Positions 17,233 through 27,118 of a DNA stretch of 64,000 nt are shown here, in pieces (the stretch's first letter is position 1; each line of letters begins with the position of its first letter). The position numbers and the translations under genes were made by a program. The stretch spans positions 1 to 64,000 of the forward strand of contig JBHJGM010000007.1 in assembly GCA_050331815.1 (NCBI GenBank). The letters run 5' to 3'. Below the pieces are notes generated by a model. The model ran no database searches. It saw only the letters and a list, made by a program, of their open reading frames with translations, and was not told the origin of the DNA. The DNA is from JBHJGM01 sp050331815 (GTDB taxonomy: Bacteria > Verrucomicrobiota > Verrucomicrobiia > Opitutales > JBHJGM01).

Positions 17233-18348
17233 TCAGTAGGCCATGCGCTCACCCTTTTTTAGGGACTGGGCGAAGGCGCCAATCAGCTTCACTGCGTTTT
17301 CAAAATCCTCGAGATCGCAGACTTCGCTTGGCGTGTGCATATAGCGCAGCGGCAAGGAAATCAAGCCGGTGGCCACGCCGCCGCGCGCCATCTGAATCGC
17401 CCGGGCGTCCGTGCCAGTTGGCCGCGGCTCCGCCTCCACCTGAAACGGTATCTGGTTGGACCGTGCGAGGTCGCGCAGGCGGCCAAAAACGAGCGGATTG
17501 ATGTTGGGCCCGCGCCCCAGGATGGGTCCACCGCCCAACTTGAACTCGCCGTATTTTTTCGGATCGCAGTCCGGTGAATCCGTAGCGTGACCCACGTCGA
17601 CCGCGATGGCGATCTGCGGGTCGACCGCAAAGGCCGAAGTGGTGGCCCCGCGGGTGCCGATCTCTTCCTGCGTGGTGGAAACGGAAACCACCTTCGCCGC
17701 GAGCTTGGCCTTAGAGTCGGCCAGTCGGCGCAGCACCTCGTTGACCACGTAGCAGCCCGCCTTGTTGTCGAAGGCGCGCGCCACGCACACGCTGCCCCGC
17801 ATCGGGCGAAAAGCGTGGTCGTACACCACCGGGTCTCCGATGGAAATCAGCTTGAGCGCCTCTTCGCGCGAGGCCACGCCCAGATCGATCCAAATCTGGT
17901 GCATCTCGGGCACCTTTTTACGATCCTCGGCGCTCATCAGGTGCACAGCGCGTTTGCCGGTCACCCCTTCAACCGGGCCCTTTTCGGTCAGAATCGCCAC
18001 GCGGCGTCCGCTGATCATCGAGCGGTCGTGCCCGCCGAGCCCGTCAAAAAAGACAAAGCCGTTTGAATCGACGTAGCGCACGATCAACCCCAGTTCGTCC
18101 ATGTGGCCCGCCAGCATCAGGGTCGGATCGCCCTTTGGGTTGAGCGTGGCAATGCGGTTGCCCAGCGCATCGGAGGCATAGGTATCGGCGACAGGCTTGA
18201 TGTACTTGTCCAGCACGCGCTGCGCCTCAAACTCGCTGCCGGTCGGCGAGCGCGCTTCCAACAGCTTCACCAGAAGCTCCGGCGGTTTCGCCGATTTGGT
18301 CGCGGACTTCTTTTTCTTGTCGGAAGGGATTTTTTTCTTGGCGGCCAT
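17233..18348 (-). CDS. M42 family metallopeptidase (glutamyl aminopeptidase/FrvX-like)
   Basis: 371 residues. It is a di-metal aminopeptidase of the M42 family. Metal and catalytic motifs are visible: AGHMDELGL (first metal His/Asp and nearby residues), ARAFDNKAG (bridging Asp), TQEEIGTRGA (catalytic Glu and metal Glu), VDVGHATDSPD, and a C-terminal RYMHTPSEVCDLED metal His. The first 20 residues are Lys-rich and probably disordered. It should cleave N-terminal residues from peptides in the cytoplasm. It is tail-to-tail with clpX (13 bp between stops) and divergent from hisA. Confidence 0.93.
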   Translation of the reverse strand: MAAKKKIPSDKKKKSATKSAKPPELLVKLLEARSPTGSEFEAQRVLDKYIKPVADTYASDALGNRIATLNPKGDPTLMLAGHMDELGLIVRYVDSNGFVFFDGLGGHDRSMISGRRVAILTEKGPVEGVTGKRAVHLMSAEDRKKVPEMHQIWIDLGVASREEALKLISIGDPVVYDHAFRPMRGSVCVARAFDNKAGCYVVNEVLRRLADSKAKLAAKVVSVSTTQEEIGTRGATTSAFAVDPQIAIAVDVGHATDSPDCDPKKYGEFKLGGGPILGRGPNINPLVFGRLRDLARSNQIPFQVEAEPRPTGTDARAIQMARGGVATGLISLPLRYMHTPSEVCDLEDFENAVKLIGAFAQSLKKGERMAY

Positions 18349-18430
18349 GCGTCATGCCAAGCCCCGAGGGTGTCGATGGCAAGCGCACCTTTTTCCTTTA
18401 TGCGCGCGGGGGCTGTGGCAGCATCGGTCG

Positions 18431-19159
18431 ATGACCATCTTTCCCGCCATTGACATCCGTGGGGGGCGCTGCGTGCGCCTGACTCAGGGCAAGGCCCAGG
18501 CCGAAACCGTTTACTTCGAAGACCCGGCGAAGCCCGCCCGGCAGTACCGCGACGCCGGCGCAACCTGGGTCCATGTGGTTGATCTCGACGGTGCCTTCAC
18601 CGGTCAGCCGGCCAACCTTGCGGCGGTTCAGCGCATTGCCGACCTTGGCCTGCAGGTGCAGTTTGGCGGCGGCCTGCGCAGTGTCGAAGTCATCGAGCAG
18701 GCTTTTGCCGCCGGGGTCACGCGGGTTGTGGTGGGCACCCGCGCCTGCCAGGAACCCGACTTTGCCCGCGAACTGGCGGAGACGTACGGCGCGCAGGTTG
18801 CCGTGGGCATCGACGCCAAGAATGGGCAGGTTGCCGTCCGTGGCTGGGTCGACACCACCGACGTGACCGTCAACTCATTGGCAGAGACCGTATCCAATTT
18901 CGGAATACGCACCGTGATTTATACCGACATCGCCACTGACGGTATGCTCACCGGCCCCAATTTTGCGGCCCAGGCCGAACTCATGAGCGCATTTCCGAGC
19001 CTGAACGTGATCGCGTCCGGCGGCGTCAGCGCGCAGGCGGACCTGGCGCGTTTCGCGGAAATGTCTAAAACGCACGCCAACCTTGAAGGGGTGATCGTAG
19101 GCAAGGCGATCTACGAGGGCCGCATCGACGTGGCCAGCGCGCTGAGCGCGGCGCGTTAG
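18431..19159 (+). CDS. hisA: Phosphoribosylformimino-AICAR ribotide isomerase (HisA)
   Basis: 242 residues from ATG 18431 (MTIFPAIDIRGG); an upstream extension to 18197 overlaps the divergent M42 gene and is not family-like. It catalyses the fourth step of histidine biosynthesis, an Amadori isomerisation. The two catalytic Asp residues are in FPAIDIRGG (Asp8) and VIYTDIATDGML. The phosphate-binding segments QFGGGLRS, VVVGTRA and VIASGGVS are typical of the (beta/alpha)8 barrel. No other his gene is nearby. The 3' end overlaps the convergent oxidoreductase gene by 4 bp. Confidence 0.95.
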   Translation: MTIFPAIDIRGGRCVRLTQGKAQAETVYFEDPAKPARQYRDAGATWVHVVDLDGAFTGQPANLAAVQRIADLGLQVQFGGGLRSVEVIEQAFAAGVTRVVVGTRACQEPDFARELAETYGAQVAVGIDAKNGQVAVRGWVDTTDVTVNSLAETVSNFGIRTVIYTDIATDGMLTGPNFAAQAELMSAFPSLNVIASGGVSAQADLARFAEMSKTHANLEGVIVGKAIYEGRIDVASALSAAR

Positions 19160-20544
19160 CTGCTTACTTGCTCGGCGATTTCCTCAAGCGGATATTCCCA
19201 GATCTCCGACAGGGTGGGGTGGTACCAGTGCGCCTTGAGCATGTCGAAGACCGTCAACGCGCAGGCGACCGCCGGGGAGAGCGCGTGGATGAGTTCAGAG
19301 GCGTCCTTGCCGACACACTCCGCGCCGAGAATCTGTCCGGTGTCCTTGCGTGCGCTCACTTTGACAAAGCCGTAATGCGCTTCCATCAGCAGGCTCTTGC
19401 CGTGGTCGTCGAAGGGGTAAGAGGCACTCAGGTATTCGATGCCGCGTGATTCGATCTCGGCGTCCGACAGGCCGACGTTGGCCAGTTGCGGGTCGGTGAA
19501 GACCACCCGGGTCACGTGGTCGTAGTTGATCGGCGTGTAGTTTTTGCCAAAGGCATGCTTGGCGGAAATGCTGCCCTGCATGCCTGCCAAGTGGACGATC
19601 TCCTGCGGCCCGGTCACATCGCCCGCGGTATGGATGCGCGGGTTGGAGGTCTGGCAGGCCGCGTCTTTTTCGATATGACCCTTCTTGCTGACCTCCACGC
19701 CTGCCTGTTCCAGGCCCAGCTCAGCTGAATTCGGACGCCGCCCCAGCGCGTTGAAAAGGTGCTTGGCCTCGGCTTTGCAAGATTTGCCGTCGCAATCGTA
19801 ATGCACCGCGAACCCGTCGGCGGTTTTCTCGACCTTTTTCAAATCGGTGCCGGTGATCAGCTCGATGCCCTCGTCACGAAAGGCTTTTTCGATGACTTCC
19901 ACCATGCCGGTCGGCGTGCCCGTGAGTACGTGCGGGCTGCGCTGAATCTGCGTGATCTTCGAGCCCATGCGGTTGAGGAACTGCGCCAACTCGCACGCGA
20001 TGACACCGCCACCGAGCACGATCACACTCTCGGGCAGAAAATCCAGATCGAGCACGTCATCACTGGTCCAAACGCCTTCAATCTCGCGCAGGCCAGGCAC
20101 CGGTGGCCAGTTCACCACCGAACCCGTGGCCACGACAAAGCGCTCGGACTGCAACACGGTGCCGTCTTCCAACTCAAAACGATCTGCGCTGATGAAGCGC
20201 CCCTTTTGACGAAACAGGGCGTACTTCTCAGACTGGAGGTTCTCCTGGCGACCGCTCTTGAAGTCCCCGATCCAGTGCACCTTACGCCGGTGAACCGCGG
20301 CCATGTCAGCGGAAGCCTCGGGGATATTCAGGCCGAATTTTTTCGCATGATGGGCCAGATGCAGGACCTCGGCCGAGTAGATGAGCGTTTTCGACGGCAT
20401 GCAGCCGCGCAGGATGCAAAGCCCGCCCAGCTCATCGCTGTTATCGACGACTGCCACGGAATCGGTCCATTCTCGGGCGGTGCTGGCGGCCGAGTAACCG
20501 GCGGTGCCGCCGCCGATGACAACAAAATCGAAAGTCTTCTCCAT
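19156..20544 (-). CDS. NAD(P)/FAD-dependent disulfide oxidoreductase (dihydrolipoamide dehydrogenase/mercuric reductase type)
   Basis: 462 residues from ATG 20544; the frame upstream to 20802 is not family-like and overlaps the divergent lipoprotein gene. FAD-binding motif VVIGGGTAGYSAA, redox-active pair Cys43/Cys48 in GGLCILRGCMPSK, NAD(P) motif VIVLGGGVIACELA, second FAD motif IHTAGDVTG and C-terminal WYHPTLSE with the catalytic-base His. It is a second, more divergent member beside the true lpdA at 27985-29388. It lacks 2-oxoacid dehydrogenase neighbours, so the substrate is open: SthA-like transhydrogenase or a disulfide/metal reductase are options. Confidence 0.85.
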   Translation of the reverse strand: MEKTFDFVVIGGGTAGYSAASTAREWTDSVAVVDNSDELGGLCILRGCMPSKTLIYSAEVLHLAHHAKKFGLNIPEASADMAAVHRRKVHWIGDFKSGRQENLQSEKYALFRQKGRFISADRFELEDGTVLQSERFVVATGSVVNWPPVPGLREIEGVWTSDDVLDLDFLPESVIVLGGGVIACELAQFLNRMGSKITQIQRSPHVLTGTPTGMVEVIEKAFRDEGIELITGTDLKKVEKTADGFAVHYDCDGKSCKAEAKHLFNALGRRPNSAELGLEQAGVEVSKKGHIEKDAACQTSNPRIHTAGDVTGPQEIVHLAGMQGSISAKHAFGKNYTPINYDHVTRVVFTDPQLANVGLSDAEIESRGIEYLSASYPFDDHGKSLLMEAHYGFVKVSARKDTGQILGAECVGKDASELIHALSPAVACALTVFDMLKAHWYHPTLSEIWEYPLEEIAEQVSS

Positions 20545-20644
20545 AGTGCGCGCAGTTAAGGGCGGCTCATATGTAATGACAAGCGAAGCTTGGCCGCACC
20601 CGCGAACTTGAGTTCTTCTCGTGCTCTGCACAGGCTTGTGCCGC

Positions 20645-21721
20645 GTGAAACTCCCGCTGCAACGCTGCGCGCCCCGACACCTTGCCACCCATCTTTGCAT
20701 GGCTGCAGTCCTGCTGAGTGGTTGTGGCGAAAAAGCGCCGCCGCCTGAGCCGGCGCCGCCAGAGCCTTCTGCGGCAGCGTCCCCGTCCACGAAGCCGCTC
20801 ACTCACACGACCCAACGCATCCAGGGGCGTGTCGACTTCTCCCTGCTGCGCCCGCGCATGGACCATGTGCCGGATGTTTTGCTGATCGATGCGGAGCAGC
20901 CCGAGACAACCCGCATTTTGGAGACGCAGTTGCAGCGCTACCAGACCTACCGCGAGGCGCGGATGGACGACGGCTCGAGCATCGAGGGGCTGACCCGCGA
21001 GGAGCGGCTCTTGCGCACCCAGATCAACGAAGCGATGTCGCCGCAAAACCGCGAAACGCTCGAGAGTGCTTTCGCCGAACTCAAGCGCGGCTTTCCGCCG
21101 GCGCAAGCGGTGTCCACGCCGTCGGGCTCGCTCAGTCCACGCGCGGAAATGGGTCGCCCCCTCTGGGAGCTGTTTCAGGCCATCAACCCGTACAACTTTG
21201 CCCGCGCGGTGCCGGTCGTACAGGAACGCCTGCGGTCCACCAACCAGCAACTGCTGGCCGCCCACGAAGCCGCTGCGGCGGATAGTCCGGAGCGCGACCA
21301 AATCCAGGTCGACCTGCAGTGGCTGGAGCAGGTGGTGCGCTTCGCAAACGAGAAGCTGCCGCCGCTGGCAGAGCAGTATGAGCGTTGGATCCACCAGATG
21401 TATGCCGATCTCGCAAGCAATCCTGACCAGGCCTGGGTCGCGAGCCTGATGGATCCGATCGATCGCTGGGAGCAAACGCGCGCACGCGAGTTTCCCGAGA
21501 TTCGCCGCTACCTGGCCAGCCGATTGATCGACCGCGCAGCCACCGATCAGGACGGAACGTTTTCAGTGCAAGGGCAGGGGAGCCTCGTCATCCGGCTCGC
21601 CCTGGATGGCCAGGAGTTGTTCATCCCCGCCCAAACGCTTGCCCTGCCGGTGCAAATCGAGGACTTGCGCCAGCGCACGGTTGAAATCGTCCCTGCTCAG
21701 GACGCCTTGCCCGACTCTTGA
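20645..21721 (+). CDS. Predicted lipoprotein of unknown function
   Basis: About 358 residues if started at GTG 20645; the same frame opens at 20621. The N-terminus has basic residues, a short hydrophobic stretch and the lipobox LLSGC, then a Pro/Ala/Glu-rich linker, so it is probably lipid-anchored in the envelope. The rest is largely helical and charged (Glu/Gln/Arg-rich) with a C-terminal beta-like segment, and no domain is recognised. The 3' end overlaps the convergent O-antigen ligase-like gene by 25 bp. Function unknown. Confidence 0.7.
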   Translation: MKLPLQRCAPRHLATHLCMAAVLLSGCGEKAPPPEPAPPEPSAAASPSTKPLTHTTQRIQGRVDFSLLRPRMDHVPDVLLIDAEQPETTRILETQLQRYQTYREARMDDGSSIEGLTREERLLRTQINEAMSPQNRETLESAFAELKRGFPPAQAVSTPSGSLSPRAEMGRPLWELFQAINPYNFARAVPVVQERLRSTNQQLLAAHEAAAADSPERDQIQVDLQWLEQVVRFANEKLPPLAEQYERWIHQMYADLASNPDQAWVASLMDPIDRWEQTRAREFPEIRRYLASRLIDRAATDQDGTFSVQGQGSLVIRLALDGQELFIPAQTLALPVQIEDLRQRTVEIVPAQDALPDS

Positions 21722-23274
21722 ACGGCGGTGGGCGTCGGCTCCGCCGTCTCGCTCTGTGGTGAGACACCTGCGCTGCTCTCGGCCATGGGCTTCATTTCTG
21801 CCTCGCTGAAGACAATGCGCGTGCGGGCACCGGCGGCTGTGGACGGGGTGGGAGCGATCGTGGTCCAGCGGATTGCCAGGCAGATAACCGTCCAGAAGCT
21901 GTAAAAGGTGGCTGGGCTGGAAAAAGGCGTCTCCACCACCCCGAGCACCGCCACAAATGCCATCGCCATCAGCAGAAAATGCGTCAGCCAGCGCGTCTTG
22001 GTTTTGGAGCGGGTCAACATCAGCAAGATCCCCGCGCCCATGACAAGCCAGGAGGCTGTGCCCAAGATGCCGCGTTCAGCCAGCGCTTGCGCCAGGTTGG
22101 TGGGGGCCAGCGCGTAGTAGGGCTTTTCCAGGTCGACCTCCTGCAAAAAGGCATAAACACGCCCGTAGCTGCCGGGTCCCCAGCCAAATAGGGGCCGCGA
22201 TTCGAGCATCTCCAGGGCCCCGCGCATGCGCGATTCCTTGCCGCTGGGTCCGTCCACCACGCGCAGATCCAGCGCGGTGTTGCCGGTGCGCGCTTGCACG
22301 GCGTCCACCCGCAGCGCGGGCTCGGTCTTGAGGCTCTGGATGGCCTGGATCGTAAAATGCGTGCCCAGGTAGCCGGTACCGATGGTCAGTGGCACCAATA
22401 CCGCCAGGCCGGCCCAGCGCACCAGCTTGCTCTTTTCCACCCCGTAGTGGTCATAGCTCAGATAGGCCAGGGCGACCACAAACAGGATCGAGACCGCCCC
22501 CATCGCCCAGGTGGTACCCGTTGCGAAAATCGTTGAGCCCAGCAGAATCGCGCCGCCGATTTCACACGTGCCGTTCCAGTGCATGAAGCGCCACCACGGC
22601 ACCGTAAATTTGTCGTAGCAGGCCAGGCCCAGAAGAACGCCCGTCCAAATCAGCGCAAAACCCGCCCACTGCTGGCTGTCAAAAAACATCGAGAAGCCCG
22701 ACTCGCCCGTCTCGTTCATCAGCCCGAAAACGCTGTCGAAACCGCTCAGCACCAGGACATATCCCAACAGGGCCAGGATGGCCGCGTTCATGCCCAGTAG
22801 AAAAAGGATCCGATGGATCACCCAGCGCGATTCCACCAGCAGCATGATGGGCAGAATCGAGGCGATCGCCATGGTGGTGAAGGCCGTGATCGGCCAGGCG
22901 GTGCGCCAATCGGCGATGGTCGGCAGCCAGCGCCCGCTGTAATTGATCGCGAGCAATTCCAGTTCGCCCACGACCCTCGCCTGTATGCCCGGATTGGTCA
23001 GCCCCCAGCAAAACGCGGCCAGCCCCAGCCAGATGGGCGTCATCAGTAGCATGTACAGCAGCAACGGGTGTCGCTGGGTAAAGTAGCCGCTGCGCCAGTG
23101 GAAGATAAAGATGATCGGACCGACGATGCATCCGGCGGTTGCAAACACCACTGCCCAAAAGGCATCCCCGCCAATCGCCCACGAGAGGAAGCCCACCATC
23201 AGGCACAGGAACCACATCAGTGAGCGCTCCGTGGAGTTCTTCGGTCCGGGGATTGGAAAGTCTTCTGCGAACAT
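21697..23274 (-). CDS. O-antigen ligase/polymerase-like membrane protein
   Basis: 525 residues with about 10-12 hydrophobic membrane segments (for example SLMWFLCLMVGFLSWAIGG and ILFLLGMNAAILALLGYVLV). The large periplasmic loop contains RPLFGWGPGSYGRVY, a Wzy_C-type motif found in O-antigen ligases and polymerases, and a nearby LAPTNLAQALAERGILG segment that also fits. It could ligate or polymerise surface glycan from lipid-linked units. The last 50 residues are a Ser/Thr/Pro/Glu-rich cytoplasmic-type tail. No other glycan assembly gene is adjacent, so it may be an orphan ligase. Confidence 0.8.
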   Translation of the reverse strand: MFAEDFPIPGPKNSTERSLMWFLCLMVGFLSWAIGGDAFWAVVFATAGCIVGPIIFIFHWRSGYFTQRHPLLLYMLLMTPIWLGLAAFCWGLTNPGIQARVVGELELLAINYSGRWLPTIADWRTAWPITAFTTMAIASILPIMLLVESRWVIHRILFLLGMNAAILALLGYVLVLSGFDSVFGLMNETGESGFSMFFDSQQWAGFALIWTGVLLGLACYDKFTVPWWRFMHWNGTCEIGGAILLGSTIFATGTTWAMGAVSILFVVALAYLSYDHYGVEKSKLVRWAGLAVLVPLTIGTGYLGTHFTIQAIQSLKTEPALRVDAVQARTGNTALDLRVVDGPSGKESRMRGALEMLESRPLFGWGPGSYGRVYAFLQEVDLEKPYYALAPTNLAQALAERGILGTASWLVMGAGILLMLTRSKTKTRWLTHFLLMAMAFVAVLGVVETPFSSPATFYSFWTVICLAIRWTTIAPTPSTAAGARTRIVFSEAEMKPMAESSAGVSPQSETAEPTPTAVQESGKAS

Positions 23275-23310
23275 GGTTCTGTCCCGTACTCGCCCGGGCG
23301 GGCGCTTGGC

Positions 23311-23886
23311 TTAAGCCGGAGGCATCGGCCAGGTGCGCGAGGCTTGGACCGATGTGGCCACCTGCGCGGCGAGCGCCTCGCCTTTCAGACGCTGCACCAG
23401 GTGCAACCCAAACTCCAGTGCGGTGCCCGCACCCTGCGAAGTAACCACCGCGCCAGCGTCGACCACCGCGGCCTCCGCCAGTTCGCCGCCGAGTTCCTCA
23501 TTAACGCTGAAATGCGCCGTAAAGTTGTGTGCGGCCAGGACCCCCGCCGCGTGAAGCACTGTCGGCGCGGCGCAGATCGCGGCGGTCAGCCTGCCTGCGG
23601 TGTGGCGTTGCTGAATGACCTCACGCAGACCGGTATGGGCCTTCAGCTTGGCGGTGCCGGGGCCTCCGGGCAAAATCAGGCAATCGCACGCCAGCGCCTG
23701 CTCGGGTGCAAAGGCTTCTTCGGCCTGCAGCACGATTTTGTTGCGCCCGGTGACTTTCAGCGAGTCCTGCAACGCCGCCAGTGTGACCTGCACGCCCGCG
23801 CGCCGCAGCAAATCGATCGGCGTCACCGCTTCCATCTCCTCGACGCCATCCACCAAAACGATAACGGCGGTAGTTGCTTCCGACAT
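23311..23886 (-). CDS. DJ-1/PfpI family protein (YajL/ThiJ-like)
   Basis: 191 residues from ATG 23886. The DJ-1 superfamily pattern is clear: an N-terminal VDGVEEMEAVTPIDLLRRAG with the conserved Glu16/Glu17, LPGGPG, and the nucleophile elbow AAICAAPTVL with reactive Cys105, followed by a His in the HFSVNEELGG region. Members act as redox-sensitive chaperones, glyoxalases or deglycases; which one cannot be decided here. It lies between the O-antigen ligase-like gene and the second hybrid kinase, all on the minus strand. Confidence 0.9.
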   Translation of the reverse strand: MSEATTAVIVLVDGVEEMEAVTPIDLLRRAGVQVTLAALQDSLKVTGRNKIVLQAEEAFAPEQALACDCLILPGGPGTAKLKAHTGLREVIQQRHTAGRLTAAICAAPTVLHAAGVLAAHNFTAHFSVNEELGGELAEAAVVDAGAVVTSQGAGTALEFGLHLVQRLKGEALAAQVATSVQASRTWPMPPA

Positions 23887-23949
23887 ATTCAACCCTTTTC
23901 GCGAACTTCCTATCAAGAGCCGCACGGGTATGGAAACGAGAAAATAGCT

Positions 23950-25965
23950 CTACGCCGGCGGACACAGCCGTCCCAGGGCGGTGCGCAGGTACTCGGGCTT
24001 GAGCGGTTTGGCCACGTAATCGTTGATGCCGGCTTCCAACAAGGCGCGTCGGCTGTCGGCGTCGACGTTGGCCGTCACCGCCAGGATGGGAATGCCGCTG
24101 CGGGCGTTGCCGGCTTCACCGCTACGAATGCGGCGCGCGGCTTCGATGCCGTCCATGACCGGCATCTGCAGGTCCATCAGCACGAGGTCCACCGCATGAT
24201 CCTGGAGTAGCCGTAGCCCCTCCAGACCGTTTTCAGCCAGAATGCTCTCGTGCCCCATGCCCTTGAGCAGCAGCGAGGCAACCTTGCGGTTGGTGGCGTT
24301 GTCTTCGACGAGCAAGATATTCAGCTTTTGTGGGTGGGGCCTGGCCTCCGTGTGCTCTCGCAGTGCCGGAGGGCCCAGCATCGGCTGCAGCAGGCGTTGA
24401 AGCCCGTGCAGGCGTACCGGCAAGGGTAGCACACTGGCCACCTTGGCCGCCCGCGCCATCGCCTGGCGAGCAGTGGCGTCGCCCGGTCCCAGAAGGATCA
24501 GCCCATCCGGTGCAGCCTGAGGGCAGGCGCAGATCCGCTCGGCGGTTGCGGGCAGCGAGTGCAAATCCTGGCGTGAGATCAGCCCGAGGCGCATGTGTTC
24601 CTCGTTCGCTGTCTGAACCGGCGCGCCTTCATGCAAGGTGACGACTCCCAGCCGTTCCAGTTGCGATCTCAGGTGCCGCGCATGAACTGCATGCTCGCAA
24701 TCGATCCAGATCGCCTGCCCCGACTGACTCAGATCGCAACCCGATTTTGGCGGCACGGGCTGACTCAACCGACCCACTTTCACCGCAATGGAAAACGTGG
24801 ACCCCTCGCCCAGGGTGCTGGTGCATTTGATCCGCGCATCGATCATGGAGCAGAGCCGGCGAGCCAGCGGCAGGCCCAGGCCCGACCCGCCATGCCGCCG
24901 CGTGCTGGTGGCGTCCAACTGTCGGAAATCCTCGAACAACCGCTCGATGTCCTCCGGGCGAACGCCGATGCCGGTGTCCACCACATCGAAGCGCAGGCAG
25001 AGCGTGTCCCCCGCGGCGCTGACCGCGCGGGCTTGAAGCTCCACACTCCCCCGGTCGGTGAACTTGAAGGCGTTGTCCAGCAGGCAGCGCAAGGCGCGTT
25101 TAAGCCGTGAGACATCGCCCAACACGTAGTCGGGCAGCGGCGCGGCGGCGCTCCAGCCAAAGCTCAGCGACCCCGCACGGGGCGAAAATTCTTCAGCCAG
25201 ATCCTCCAGCAAATCGTAGGGGCTGAACGGTTCGGAGACCGACTCGACCTCCTCGGCGTCGATCTCGGCGATTTCCAGCACCTGCGTGATCAGGTCCAGC
25301 AGCACCTCCGAGTTGACCAGCTGCGCTTCGACGTACTCGGCTTGCTCTTCGTTCAACACACTTGAACGCAGCAGGTTCGTGAAGCCCATGATCCCGTTCA
25401 GCGGCGTGCGCAACTCGTGGCTCATGGTCGCGAGAAACTGGCTTTTGACCCGCTCGGCAGCGCGCGCCTGCTCGGTTAAGCGCGCGGAGTCGGCCAGGGC
25501 TTGCTCCAAGCGACCGTTCAGATCGTCGGCTTCCTCCTTGGCCGCGATCAGCATCAACTCGTCGAGCTTGCGCTCGGTCACGTCGTAAATGGTTCCCCTG
25601 AACCGCGCCGTTTCACCTGCTGTCAAATCTGTGCAGGTTTTGGCGCTGAGACAGACCCACCGCACACGCCCACAACCACTGTGGATACGCACATCCAGTT
25701 GAAACGCCGCCCGGTCGGCAATCGCTTCGGCGATTTCACGGCGATCTTCGGGATGCAGCGCGGCCAGCGCGTCTTCGAGCCGATGTTGGCTGGCTTCCGC
25801 ACGCAGTTCCAGAAGGCGCGCAGCCTCGGCGGACACCGCGATACCGGCTTCGGATGGTAAACAAAGTTCCCAGCTGCCAAAACCCGACAGGGCCTCCGCT
25901 TCGTGGTAGGCCGGATCTTGCCACAGCGCGGGCGTGTTCGATGGACACAGACGCGTTCGAGACAT
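23950..25965 (-). CDS. PAS-containing hybrid sensor histidine kinase
   Basis: 671 residues with no membrane segment. Order: one PAS domain (about 25-135) ending in the PAC-type GTIYDVTERKLDE, a coiled region (140-175), HisKA with FLATMSHELRTPLNG and His183, HATPase with DTGIGVRPEDI and GGSGLGLPLARR, then a region (415-545) that looks like a degraded receiver. The C-terminal receiver (548-671) has phospho-acceptor Asp598 in VLMDLQMPVMDG and Lys653. Like the kinase at 2765 it combines one degenerate and one intact receiver. No HPt or response regulator gene is adjacent. Confidence 0.9.
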   Translation of the reverse strand: MSRTRLCPSNTPALWQDPAYHEAEALSGFGSWELCLPSEAGIAVSAEAARLLELRAEASQHRLEDALAALHPEDRREIAEAIADRAAFQLDVRIHSGCGRVRWVCLSAKTCTDLTAGETARFRGTIYDVTERKLDELMLIAAKEEADDLNGRLEQALADSARLTEQARAAERVKSQFLATMSHELRTPLNGIMGFTNLLRSSVLNEEQAEYVEAQLVNSEVLLDLITQVLEIAEIDAEEVESVSEPFSPYDLLEDLAEEFSPRAGSLSFGWSAAAPLPDYVLGDVSRLKRALRCLLDNAFKFTDRGSVELQARAVSAAGDTLCLRFDVVDTGIGVRPEDIERLFEDFRQLDATSTRRHGGSGLGLPLARRLCSMIDARIKCTSTLGEGSTFSIAVKVGRLSQPVPPKSGCDLSQSGQAIWIDCEHAVHARHLRSQLERLGVVTLHEGAPVQTANEEHMRLGLISRQDLHSLPATAERICACPQAAPDGLILLGPGDATARQAMARAAKVASVLPLPVRLHGLQRLLQPMLGPPALREHTEARPHPQKLNILLVEDNATNRKVASLLLKGMGHESILAENGLEGLRLLQDHAVDLVLMDLQMPVMDGIEAARRIRSGEAGNARSGIPILAVTANVDADSRRALLEAGINDYVAKPLKPEYLRTALGRLCPPA

Positions 25966-26247
25966 AGGGACGCAGGAATCAGCCAGAACACCTGAAATGC
26001 CCTGACTATGACGTCATCGGACAGTTCTTGCCGAGCCTAAGTCCAGTCTCTGCCGAGTGCATATTTGCGAGGCCGACTCGGGCCGTATGTGGATGCCCCG
26101 CTGTGCCCTTCAATTCAGGGTTTTCAGCGATGGATGACATGACCTCCAAACAACGCTTTTTCGATTAACCCTGCTTGAATTCAGTCGAATGCAAGGGGGT
26201 AGCGGAATGACTCCGCCAAGCTACCACCCAGACCGAATTTTTACCGC

Positions 26248-27090
26248 ATGAATATCGAGACCGTCATCGCCGAGGTGCGAGACCTGCCGCCCACGCCGCA
26301 GATTCTACCCAAGCTTCAGAAAATTCTCCGCGACCCTGAAGCGGGCCTCGACGATGTCGTCGATCTCGTCAAGGTCGACCCCGCGCTGACCGCGCAGATC
26401 GTGCGCCTGAGCAACAGCGGCTGGTACGGAGGCTCCACCCCCAGCGAAAACATCAACGACGCCATCAACCGCGTCGGCTTTCAAGAGGTTTACAAGCTCG
26501 TCAGTCTGGTCACCTCCAATCAGGTCCTGGGCATTGCCGCCCCGATTTATCACATGGCCAAGGGCGAGTTGTTTGAACGCTCCATCGGCGCGGCCCTGCT
26601 CATGGAGCGCATCGGCCAGATGCAACGCCTGGACAAGGACGCCACTTACACCGCCGGCCTGCTGCACGGCATCGGCAAGGTTGTCATCAATTCCTACTGT
26701 CTGGAGCGGGGCCTGGAAATCTACAGTCAGGACGACGACGCGGACGAGTTGGACCCGCAGATGGAGCGCATGGTTTTGGGCTTCGTGCACACCGAGGTGG
26801 CCGGCACCATCCTGCGCCGCTGGGGCTTCAGTGACGCCATTGCCGAGGCCATTGAGTACCATCCCGAGCCGCTCAACGCGCCCAATTTCACCCACGAAGC
26901 TAGCCTGCTGCACCTGGCCTCCTGGATTTCTTACAACAAGTATCTCGATCAAAACATACCCATCAGCAAATCGCCCAATCAGGAGGTGCTCGAACAGGCC
27001 GGTCTGACGGTCGAGATCCTGCAGGACTGTGTCGAAGAAACGCGCGAAAGCGTCCAGGCCCTGCAATCCATCTTTCGCAAGAAAAGCTGA
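26248..27090 (+). CDS. HDOD domain signalling protein
   Basis: 280 residues made of a single HDOD domain. The conserved N-terminal segment LPPTPQILPKLQKIL is followed by DPALTAQIVRLSNS, INRVGFQEVYKLV and AGLLHGIGKVVI, where a canonical HD hydrolase would have HDIGK. The metal-binding His/Asp set is incomplete, so it is probably a non-catalytic protein-interaction module, as is usual for HDOD. Such proteins act in signal transduction, often with kinases or cyclic-di-GMP systems. It is divergent from the hybrid kinase at 23950-25965 (282 bp apart), which is a possible partner. Confidence 0.9.
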   Translation: MNIETVIAEVRDLPPTPQILPKLQKILRDPEAGLDDVVDLVKVDPALTAQIVRLSNSGWYGGSTPSENINDAINRVGFQEVYKLVSLVTSNQVLGIAAPIYHMAKGELFERSIGAALLMERIGQMQRLDKDATYTAGLLHGIGKVVINSYCLERGLEIYSQDDDADELDPQMERMVLGFVHTEVAGTILRRWGFSDAIAEAIEYHPEPLNAPNFTHEASLLHLASWISYNKYLDQNIPISKSPNQEVLEQAGLTVEILQDCVEETRESVQALQSIFRKKS

Positions 27091-27118
27091 CGGACCGATT
27101 TGGGGCAGGGCGAATCCA

